Assembly: GCA_947166165.1 (NCBI GenBank)
Contig: CAMVDK010000220.1
Location: 1-5,013, forward strand
Direction of reading: 5' to 3'
Source of the DNA: an uncultured Porphyromonadaceae bacterium
Lineage (GTDB): Bacteria; Bacteroidota; Bacteroidia; Bacteroidales; Muribaculaceae
Length of the DNA: 5,013 nucleotides
In this document: positions 1 to 5,013 of the stretch, in pieces
How positions within the stretch are numbered: position 1 is the stretch's first letter
Layout of the letters: every line of letters starts with the position of its first letter
Notes under the pieces: generated by a model
Database searches by the model: none
Told to the model about the DNA's origin: nothing
What the model saw: only the letters and a program-made list of their open reading frames with translations
Position numbers and translations under genes: made by a program

Positions 1-36
1 AAATTTGCCCATTCATATCTAAACCCCTATATTGCT
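1..36 (+). promoter_or_regulatory. Short leader, possible truncated Bacteroidota -7 element
   Basis: The window opens with AAATTTG at 1-7. The Bacteroidota -7 consensus is TAnnTTTG; here the A and TTTG fit, but the leading T would lie just outside the window, as would the -33 element. If real, transcription would start about 10 bases downstream and leave a leader of roughly 20 bases before the ATG at 37. There is no Shine-Dalgarno sequence, as is usual in this phylum. This is a weak call because half of the promoter cannot be seen. Confidence 0.2.
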
Positions 37-2049
37 ATGCGCAAGTTCATCTACATGATAGCAGCCCTGACGCTGAGCATCGCCCCCGCCAAGGGTGCCA
101 CAGTGACCACCACCCCCGGCGGCCTGAGCCAAGTGGCCACCAACACCGCCGAGACATCGCTCACCGTGACAGGAGCCATCGATGCACGCGATTTCCGCTA
201 CATCGTCGACCACCTCACCGCACTGCAGACGCTCGATCTGCAAGGCGCCACCATTGCCGCGCTCGAGAGCGAGGACCACGTGTTCGGCAACGAACGCCTC
301 TATGCCGCCAACACCGTGCCCACCATGGCGCTGGCCGGCCATCAGCGCCTGCAGAGCGTGAAGCTGCCGAGCACCGCCACGACCGTCGCTCCGGGAGCGT
401 TTGCCGCCTGCCCGGCGCTGACCACCATCGAGCTGCCGGCCATGCTCACCGAGATTGGCGACCACGCCTTTGCCGGCTGCCAGGCCCTGACCACCATGAC
501 GCTCCCGGCCGCCCTCACCCATCTGGGCGATGGAGCCTTCATCCACTGCCACGCGCTCGCCACCATCGGCACCGCCGACGGCAACGGCGGCACACTGGCT
601 GTGGGCAACGAGGCGTTTCTCGACTGCCCGGTGCTCACCACGGTGACGCTGAGCAACAAGACGGTGTCGATAGGCGCACGCGCCTTTGCCGGCACCGGCC
701 TCCAGGCGCTCGACCTTTCGGCCTACACCCAGCTGCGCACCGTGGGCGACTTCGCCTTCGTCAATTCGCAGCAGCTCACGTCGATCAAATTCCCCAGCAG
801 CGTGACCCGCATCGGCAGCGGCGCCTTGCTCTATGCCAACGCCACATCCATCGCCATGCCCAAGGAGCTGCAGGTGATTGAGCCGTTCGCCTTTGCCGGC
901 GCCAAGCTCGCCGCCGTCGACATGGCCAAGGTCACCTCGCTCGACACCATTGGCGACTACGCCTTCTATGCCGTGACGCGTCCCACCACCTTCACCCTGC
1001 CCGGCACCACGGCCTACATCGGCACCCACGCCATGGACAAGATGACCGGCCTGACCAGCATCCGCACCACCGCCAAGCAGGTACCCGCCCTGGGTGCCGA
1101 CGTGTGGCAGCAGCTCAACCAGAGCGCCATCAAGCTCTACGTGCCCGACGACGTGATCGACGACTACAAAGCGGCCGAGCAGTGGAAGGAATTCGACGTG
1201 CTGCCGGGCTACCTGCGCGGCGACGCCAACAACGACGGCACGGTGGACATCGGCGACGTGAACGCCATCATCAACCGCATGCTCAACAAGCCGTCGGACG
1301 AGGAATTCGTCTTCGAGGCTGCCGACACCGACAGCAACGGCACCATCGACATCGACGACGTGAACTATGTGATCAACGTGATTCTGCGCCGCGTGGCCCA
1401 CGCCCCGCAGCAGACCCCCGACACCGACGACCTGCTCTGTATCGACGACTTCGCCGTCGAGGCCGGCCAGACTGTGACCGTGCCTGTGCGCCTGAGCAAC
1501 ATGGGTCTCTACACCGCCGTGCAGTGCGACATCACGCTCCCCGAGGGCCTCACGCTGGCCTCCGACGGCATATCGGCCACCGAGAGCAGTGCGGGCCACA
1601 TCATTGCCAGCGCCACCGACGAGGGCAACGCGCGCGGCGACGGCGACGCGCTGGCAGGCAACACGCTGGGCAACGGCGAGGCCGTGGTCGAGCTCACGCT
1701 CGAGGCCACCGACGCCCTGCGGCCCGAAGCCACCATCGGCATCGAGCACGGCGTGCTGGCCACCGCCAGCAGCGCGGTGCGCCACTGCGAGCCCAGCTAC
1801 GCCCACGTGAGCACCACCACAGCCGTCGACGACCTGGCCTCGGCCACCAACCACTGGCGCGCTTGGGGCGACCAGGGCGGCACACTCGTCGTGGAGAGCG
1901 ACACCGCCACCCAGGCCCAGCTCATCGCCATCAACGGCACGGCCACCACACTGGCCGTGATGGCCGGACGCAACCGCTACGACGGCCTCCAGGCAGGCGT
2001 CTACGTGGTGCGCATCGGCACCGAAAGCATCAAAGTGATCGTGCGCTGA
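37..2049 (+). CDS. Secreted BspA-like leucine-rich repeat protein with dockerin, cohesin-like domain and T9SS tail
   Basis: A 670-residue exported protein, probably displayed on the cell surface for binding or adhesion; the ligand cannot be read from the sequence. Residues 1 to about 20 form a signal peptide (MRKF, a hydrophobic stretch, then APAKGA). Residues about 97-390 are LRR_5/BspA repeats: the recurring Ala-Phe falls at 121, 144, 167, 193, 216 and 240, a 23-residue period with small insertions, followed by more degenerate copies and the usual closing YVPDDVIDDYKAAEQWKEF. Residues 394-452 are a type I dockerin with two calcium loops (D396/N398/D400/D404/D407 and D430/D432/N434/D438/D441). 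Residues about 464-590 look like a cohesin-type beta sandwich (DDFAVEAGQTVTVPVRLSN). Residues about 600-670 resemble a type A T9SS sorting domain ending GVYVVRIGTESIKVIVR. The ATG at 37 directly precedes the signal peptide. Domain calls rest on motif recognition; the cohesin call is the weakest. No enzymatic domain is visible. Confidence 0.9.
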   Translation: MRKFIYMIAALTLSIAPAKGATVTTTPGGLSQVATNTAETSLTVTGAIDARDFRYIVDHLTALQTLDLQGATIAALESEDHVFGNERLYAANTVPTMALAGHQRLQSVKLPSTATTVAPGAFAACPALTTIELPAMLTEIGDHAFAGCQALTTMTLPAALTHLGDGAFIHCHALATIGTADGNGGTLAVGNEAFLDCPVLTTVTLSNKTVSIGARAFAGTGLQALDLSAYTQLRTVGDFAFVNSQQLTSIKFPSSVTRIGSGALLYANATSIAMPKELQVIEPFAFAGAKLAAVDMAKVTSLDTIGDYAFYAVTRPTTFTLPGTTAYIGTHAMDKMTGLTSIRTTAKQVPALGADVWQQLNQSAIKLYVPDDVIDDYKAAEQWKEFDVLPGYLRGDANNDGTVDIGDVNAIINRMLNKPSDEEFVFEAADTDSNGTIDIDDVNYVINVILRRVAHAPQQTPDTDDLLCIDDFAVEAGQTVTVPVRLSNMGLYTAVQCDITLPEGLTLASDGISATESSAGHIIASATDEGNARGDGDALAGNTLGNGEAVVELTLEATDALRPEATIGIEHGVLATASSAVRHCEPSYAHVSTTTAVDDLASATNHWRAWGDQGGTLVVESDTATQAQLIAINGTATTLAVMAGRNRYDGLQAGVYVVRIGTESIKVIVR

Positions 2050-2059
2050 CGGGCGCACG
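2040..2059 (+). terminator. Hairpin over the stop codon of the LRR gene (possible weak terminator)
   Basis: Arms CGTGCGC (2040-2046) and GCGCACG (2053-2059) pair perfectly over 7 bp around a 6-base loop that begins with the TGA stop codon (2047-2049). No T-tract follows, so intrinsic termination is uncertain. It may only protect the 3' end of the transcript or pause polymerase before trmB. Confidence 0.3.
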
Positions 2060-2086
2060 GCAGCACTCACACCGCGTCAACATGGT

Positions 2087-2103
2087 GGGTGCCTCGCGCA
2101 CCC
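2087..2103 (+). other. Small hairpin in the spacer before trmB
   Basis: GGGTGC (2087-2092) and GCACCC (2098-2103) form a 6-bp stem with a 5-base loop, 14 bases before the trmB ATG. The 8-base word CTCACACC occurs at 2066-2073 and again at 2103-2110, flanking this hairpin. There is no T-tract. The element could affect trmB translation or be chance in GC-rich sequence. The rest of the 68-bp spacer (2050-2117) shows no recognisable promoter. Confidence 0.25.
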
Positions 2104-2117
2104 TCACACCTAGATAT

Positions 2118-2864
2118 ATGGGAAAAAACAAATTGAAGAAATTTGCCGAAATGGAAACTATGAACTGCGTGTTCCAGTTTCCATTTTCGGCGTTATTGGA
2201 GGGCTGCCCGATGCAGGGCAAGTGGAACGAGACCTATTTCCACAACAGCAACCCCATCGTGCTTGAGCTGGGCTGCGGCAAGGGAGAATATGCCGTGGGC
2301 CTGGGCATGCGCTTTGCCGACAAGAATTACATCGGCCTCGACATCAAGGGGGCGCGCATGTGGACCGGCGCCAAGCAGGTAGAGGAGCACGGCCTGCGCA
2401 ACGTGGCCTTCCTGCGCACGAGCATCGAGCTGATCGACCGTCTGTTCGCCCCTGGCGAGGTGGCCGAAATATGGATCACCTTCCCCGACCCGCAGATGAA
2501 GAAGGCCAACAAGCGCCTCACCGGCACCCGCTTCCTCGACGCCTACCGCAAGGTGCTGGCTCCCGACGGCACCGTCCACCTGAAGACCGACAGCCCCTTC
2601 CTGTACACCTACACGCACGAGCTGGTCAAGGTGAACCAGCTGCCCGTCGACGTCGACACCGACGACCTCTATGCCAGCGGGCAGGCCGACGACATCCTGG
2701 AAATCAAGACCTACTACGAGCGGCAGTGGCTCAGCCGCGGGCTCACCATCAAGTACATCAAGTTCCACCTGCCTCACGGCGTGCCGCTCATCGAGCCCGA
2801 CATCGACATCGAGCCCGACACCTACCGCAGCTATAACCGTGGCGAGCGCATGAACAAAAAATAA
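2118..2864 (+). CDS. trmB: tRNA (guanine-N7-)-methyltransferase TrmB
   Basis: A 248-residue SAM-dependent methyltransferase that makes m7G at position 46 in the tRNA variable loop; cytoplasmic. Visible motifs are the SAM-binding motif I LELGCGKGEY (residues 49-58), the acidic residue after strand 2 in GLDIKGARM (D75), the family signature ITFPDPQMKKANKRLT (FPDP at 122-125) and the late KTDS (156-159). The length is normal for the family. The ATG at 2118 is chosen because MGKNKLKKF is the N-terminus I expect for Bacteroidota TrmB. The reading frame is open much further upstream and has another in-frame ATG at 2082 (MVGASRTLTPRY-), but that extension looks non-native. Codons 1-27 are much more AT-rich than the rest and contain a large inverted repeat, listed separately. 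The gene ends 30 bp before the Mrp ATPase and probably heads a three-gene operon. Confidence 0.95.
   Translation: MGKNKLKKFAEMETMNCVFQFPFSALLEGCPMQGKWNETYFHNSNPIVLELGCGKGEYAVGLGMRFADKNYIGLDIKGARMWTGAKQVEEHGLRNVAFLRTSIELIDRLFAPGEVAEIWITFPDPQMKKANKRLTGTRFLDAYRKVLAPDGTVHLKTDSPFLYTYTHELVKVNQLPVDVDTDDLYASGQADDILEIKTYYERQWLSRGLTIKYIKFHLPHGVPLIEPDIDIEPDTYRSYNRGERMNKK
2145..2191 (+). repeat. Near-perfect inverted repeat inside the trmB 5' coding region
   Basis: The left arm GCCGAAATGGAAACT (2145-2159) pairs with AGTTTCCATTTTCGGC (2176-2191), with a single extra T in the right arm. Inside the 16-base loop, GAAC (2162-2165) can also pair with GTTC (2171-2174) around TGCGT, extending the hairpin. A U2144-G2192 wobble could extend the base. 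The element begins 28 bases into the gene and covers codons 10-25. It is too long to expect readily by chance. Whether it regulates translation or is a mutational quasipalindrome is unknown. Confidence 0.75.
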
Positions 2865-2894
2865 CACAACAAAACAGGTAAAAAAGACTCAACT

Positions 2895-3998
2895 ATGGAT
2901 TTGTATCCCTCGCTCATCCTCGATGCCCTGCGCACGGTGCGCTATCCGGGCACGGGCAAAGACCTTGTGACCATGGGCATGGTGGCCGACGACATCCGCA
3001 TCGCCGGCCAGCAAGTGTCGTTCTCGCTCATCTTCGACAAGCCCACCGACCCGTTCATCAAGTCGGTGGTGCGCGCCGCCGAGGTGGCCATCGCCACTCA
3101 CATCGGCCCGGAGGTCGAGATACGCGGCAACATCGCCGTCAAGACGCGCCAAGAACTGCAGCCCGAGCAAGAGGAGCGGCCGCTGCCGGGAGTGAAAAAC
3201 ATCATCGGCGTGTCGAGCGGAAAGGGCGGCGTGGGCAAGAGCACCGTGGCGGCCAACCTGGCCGTGGCCCTTGCCATGCAGGGCTACCGCGTGGGGCTGC
3301 TCGACGCCGACATCTTCGGACCCAGCGTGCCCAAGATGTTCGGCATCGAGGACGACCAAATCTTCATGCACGAGGTGGAAGGCCGCAAACTCATCATCCC
3401 AGCCGAAAAATATGGGGTGAAAATCCTGTCGATAGGCTTCTTCGTCGACAAGAACCAGGCCGTGCTCTGGCGCGGCGCCATGGCCAGCAATGCGCTCAAG
3501 CAGCTCATCAACGAGGGCGACTGGGGCGAGCTGGACTACTTCGTGATCGACATGCCCCCGGGCACGAGCGACATCCACCTGACGCTCGTGCAGACGCTGG
3601 GCATCACCGGCGCCATCGTGGTCACCACTCCGCAGGAGGTGGCCCTGGCCGACGCCCGCAAGGGGGTGTCGATGTTCCTCGGCGAGCATGTGCGCGTGCC
3701 GGTGCTCGGCATCGTGGAGAACATGTCGTGGTTCACCCCGGCGGCCCACCCCACCGAGAAATACTACATCTTCGGCCAGGACGGCGGCAAGCACCTTGCC
3801 GAAGCGCTGGGCGTGGAGCTGCTGGCGCAAATCCCGCTGGTGGCCAGCATTTGCAAGGGTGGCGACGACGGCACACCGGTCACGATGCAGAACAGCGGGT
3901 CGGGGGCGGCGTTCACCCGCCTGGCCACGGCGGTGATCAACGCCGTCGACAAGCGCAACGCCACCCTGCCCCCCACCGAGCACGTGGTGACGCACTGA
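2895..3998 (+). CDS. apbC: Mrp/ApbC/NBP35-family P-loop ATPase, iron-sulfur cluster carrier
   Basis: A 367-residue cytoplasmic ATPase of the Mrp family, whose members bind Fe-S clusters and pass them to apoproteins. Residues 1 to about 85 are a MIP18/DUF59-type domain. After a charged linker comes the deviant Walker A GKGGVGKST (109-117, with signature lysine K110 and P-loop lysine K115), then LLDADIFGPSVP (D137, D139) and a Walker B-like IDMPPGTSD (D219). The N-terminal domain and length match the usual two-domain Mrp. The CxxC that normally follows ENMS is missing: N276-M277-S278 leads into WFTPAAHP, with P282 and H285 where the cysteines align. The only cysteine in the protein is C320. I believe this variant is usual in Bacteroidota, but that is from memory. 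The start at 2895 is supported by the A-rich spacer (GGTAAAAAAGACTCAACT) and by the normal N-terminus. The gene lies 30 bp after trmB and 52 bp before the peptidase gene. The symbol is by family; mrp is equally used. Confidence 0.92.
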   Translation: MDLYPSLILDALRTVRYPGTGKDLVTMGMVADDIRIAGQQVSFSLIFDKPTDPFIKSVVRAAEVAIATHIGPEVEIRGNIAVKTRQELQPEQEERPLPGVKNIIGVSSGKGGVGKSTVAANLAVALAMQGYRVGLLDADIFGPSVPKMFGIEDDQIFMHEVEGRKLIIPAEKYGVKILSIGFFVDKNQAVLWRGAMASNALKQLINEGDWGELDYFVIDMPPGTSDIHLTLVQTLGITGAIVVTTPQEVALADARKGVSMFLGEHVRVPVLGIVENMSWFTPAAHPTEKYYIFGQDGGKHLAEALGVELLAQIPLVASICKGGDDGTPVTMQNSGSGAAFTRLATAVINAVDKRNATLPPTEHVVTH

Positions 3999-4050
3999 AG
4001 ATGAGCCCACCTGACTATGGAATACCAACAACCAAAAAAATATGTAGATT

Positions 4051-4851
4051 ATGAAAAAAATTCTATCCATGCTAGCTGTGGCAGCCCTGCTGCTCACCAG
4101 CTGCGGCTCGGTGCCCATCACCGGGCGCAAGCAGCTCAACCTTGTGAGCGACAGCGAAGTGCTGCAATCGAGTCTGACGAGCTACGCCTCGTTTATGAAG
4201 ACGGCCCAAGTGTCGACCCAGAAGACCCAGAGCGAGCAGGTGACCCGCGTGGGCAAGCGCATCGCCGCCGCCACCGAGGCCTACCTCAAGGCGGTGGGCC
4301 TGGAGAGCGAAATCCAGAACTTTGCCTGGGAGTTCAACCTGGTGAAGAGCGACGAGCTGAACGCCTGGTGCATGCCCGGCGGCAAAATCGTGGTGTATGA
4401 AGGCATCATGAAAATCATCGGCAGCGACGACGAGCTGGCCGTGGTGCTGGGCCACGAGGTGGCACACGCGGTGGCCAAGCACGCCAACGAGCGCATGAGC
4501 CAGCAGGTGGCCGCCCAGATGGGGGCCAACGTGCTGGGGGCCGTGGTCTCCGGACAGAGCTACCAAACGCAGGCCATGGCTCAGCAAATCTACGGCCTGG
4601 GCGCACAGTATGGCGTGATGCAGCCCTTCTCGCGCAAGCACGAGAGCGAGGCCGACGAGATGGGGCTGGTGCTGATGACCATTGCCGGCTACAACCCCGA
4701 CGTGGCCATCACCTTCTGGCAGAAGATGAACGCCGCCGGCCAGAGCTCGGTGCCGGAGTTCCTGAGCTCCCACCCCAGCCACGAGACGCGCATCGCCGAC
4801 ATCCAGAAGAAGCTGCCCGGCATCAAGCAGAAGTACCAAGCCAAGAAGTGA
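4051..4851 (+). CDS. M48-family zinc metallopeptidase, lipoprotein (LoiP/BepA-like)
   Basis: A 266-residue membrane-anchored metalloprotease, presumably in envelope protein quality control. The signal peptide MKKILSMLAVAALLLTSC ends in a lipobox, with C18 as the lipidated residue. The mature N-terminus GSVPITGRKQLNLV carries the family's conserved P-x-T-G-R-x-Q-L. There is no acidic run after the cysteine of the kind seen in many surface-exported Bacteroidota lipoproteins, so I infer a periplasm-facing anchor. The catalytic set is complete: HEVAH at 135-139 (zinc ligands H135 and H139, catalytic E136), the third ligand E198 within the ExxxD motif ESEAD (198-202), NAWCMPGG (104-111) upstream, and the C-terminal SHPSHETR (240-247). 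The length fits the single-domain group resembling E. coli LoiP rather than BepA, which adds TPRs. The ATG at 4051 sits directly before the signal peptide, in an AT-rich start region. It is probably co-transcribed with the upstream ATPase gene, since no terminator-like hairpin lies in the 52-bp gap. Confidence 0.93.
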   Translation: MKKILSMLAVAALLLTSCGSVPITGRKQLNLVSDSEVLQSSLTSYASFMKTAQVSTQKTQSEQVTRVGKRIAAATEAYLKAVGLESEIQNFAWEFNLVKSDELNAWCMPGGKIVVYEGIMKIIGSDDELAVVLGHEVAHAVAKHANERMSQQVAAQMGANVLGAVVSGQSYQTQAMAQQIYGLGAQYGVMQPFSRKHESEADEMGLVLMTIAGYNPDVAITFWQKMNAAGQSSVPEFLSSHPSHETRIADIQKKLPGIKQKYQAKK

Positions 4852-4882
4852 GCCGCCCTCTGTGGGGCATGCGTTCCGCCAG

Positions 4883-4930
4883 CAACAATCAAGCCCGATG
4901 GCCTGCAACGGCCACCGGGCTTGATTGTTG
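4883..4930. terminator. Strong hairpin between convergent genes, likely bidirectional terminator
   Basis: Two 21-base arms (4883-4903 and 4910-4930) pair with one mismatch around the 6-base loop TGCAAC. The mismatch is A4898 opposite C4915. In a plus-strand transcript this is an A-C mismatch, but in a minus-strand transcript it becomes a G-U wobble, so the stem is unbroken in the minus direction. On both strands the distal arm ends in the U-rich UUGAUUGUUG, but there is no clean U-tract. It lies 31 bases after the peptidase stop codon and 29 bases after the minus-strand stop, so it can serve both genes. Confidence 0.75.
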
Positions 4931-4959
4931 TATTGGCTACGCGCTAAGGGAGGCGGCGA

Positions 4960-5013
4960 TCAGTCGCTGCACTTGGCGCAGATGAACTCACGGTTGAGGC
5001 GTGCAATGTTGCT
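4960..5013 (-). CDS. 3' end of a convergent gene, product unknown (partial)
   Basis: Reading from the right edge leftwards gives 17 codons and a TGA stop (complement of 4960-4962): SNIARLNREFICAKCSD. Nearly all codons end in G or C (AGC, AAC, CGC, CTC, GAG, TTC, ATC, TGC, GCC, AAG, GAC), matching the codon use of the other genes here. The hairpin at 4883-4930 sits where this gene's terminator would be expected. The end carries a C-x-x-C pair (CAKC), which could belong to a metal-binding or redox site, but the fragment is too short to assign a family. The rest of the gene lies outside the window. Confidence 0.55.
   Translation of the reverse strand, partial: SNIARLNREFICAKCSD

Noticed and set aside
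393..760. Possible DNA tandem repeat or CRISPR-like array in the LRR region
   Set aside because: The 23-residue periodicity is in the protein. The DNA copies differ too much for a recent tandem repeat, and there are no conserved short repeats with unique spacers.
19..2070. 683-residue open frame on the minus strand opposite the LRR gene
   Set aside because: It is codon-aligned with the plus-strand gene and exists because that gene has no TTA, CTA or TCA codons. The product is a low-complexity mix rich in Gly, Ala, Val and His with no recognisable domain, while the plus strand encodes clear domains.
1104..2117. Upstream extension of the trmB reading frame, which would give a 586-residue protein starting at 1104
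   Set aside because: The upstream part overlaps the LRR gene out of frame and translates to Arg/His-rich low-complexity sequence. TrmB homology begins at the ATG at 2118.
2082..2117. Alternative in-frame trmB start at 2082
   Set aside because: It would add MVGASRTLTPRY, which does not resemble the family N-terminus and would include the spacer hairpin. It cannot be fully excluded.
2889..4139. 416-residue open frame on the minus strand opposite the Mrp ATPase, with similar ones at 2193-2867 and 4072-4908
   Set aside because: These are the same codon-bias shadow. The plus-strand products carry complete catalytic or nucleotide-binding motifs; the minus products carry none.
4982..5013. Plus-strand ATG near the right edge (MNSRLRRAML)
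   Set aside because: It uses TCA, AGG and TTG codons that are rare elsewhere here, while the opposite strand gives a coherent gene end with matching codon use and a well-placed terminator.
1..5013. tRNA, rRNA, insertion sequence, prophage or defence genes
   Set aside because: No tRNA-like cloverleaf, rRNA sequence, transposase motif, integrase motif or terminal inverted repeats with target duplication were seen. Composition is uniform apart from AT-rich gene starts and spacers.

Overview
The window is a GC-rich piece of a Bacteroidota chromosome, most likely from the order Bacteroidales. The evidence is a secreted BspA-type leucine-rich-repeat protein with a dockerin and a type IX secretion C-terminal signal, a Bacteroidota-style TrmB, a Mrp ATPase with the sequence WFTPAAHP where other lineages have CxxC, and A-rich translation starts with no Shine-Dalgarno sequence. 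Third codon positions are overwhelmingly G or C. The genus cannot be fixed from the sequence; high-GC gut lineages such as Muribaculaceae or Alistipes relatives are possible.

Layout. Positions 37-2049 (+) encode a 670-residue exported LRR_5 / dockerin / cohesin-like / T9SS-tail protein. After a 68-bp spacer containing two small hairpins come trmB (2118-2864, +), a Mrp/ApbC-type Fe-S carrier ATPase (2895-3998, +) and a lipoprotein M48 zinc metallopeptidase (4051-4851, +). These three are separated by only 30 and 52 bp with no terminator-like hairpin between them, so they probably share a transcript. A strong 21-bp-arm hairpin at 4883-4930 closes the operon. Beyond it, the last 17 codons of a convergent minus-strand gene run in from the right edge (4960-5013).

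How the genes relate. The first gene looks like an independent cell-surface adhesion or binding protein. The operon mixes housekeeping jobs: tRNA m7G46 methylation, iron-sulfur cluster delivery and envelope proteolysis. I see no shared pathway, so the linkage is probably conserved synteny or simple co-transcription.

Nothing here is a clear new system. The most unusual direct observation is a near-perfect 15/16-bp inverted repeat inside the 5' coding region of trmB (2145-2191). Others are the Mrp protein with a single cysteine and no CxxC, and the confinement of all TTA/CTA/TCA codons to the first 26 codons of two genes.
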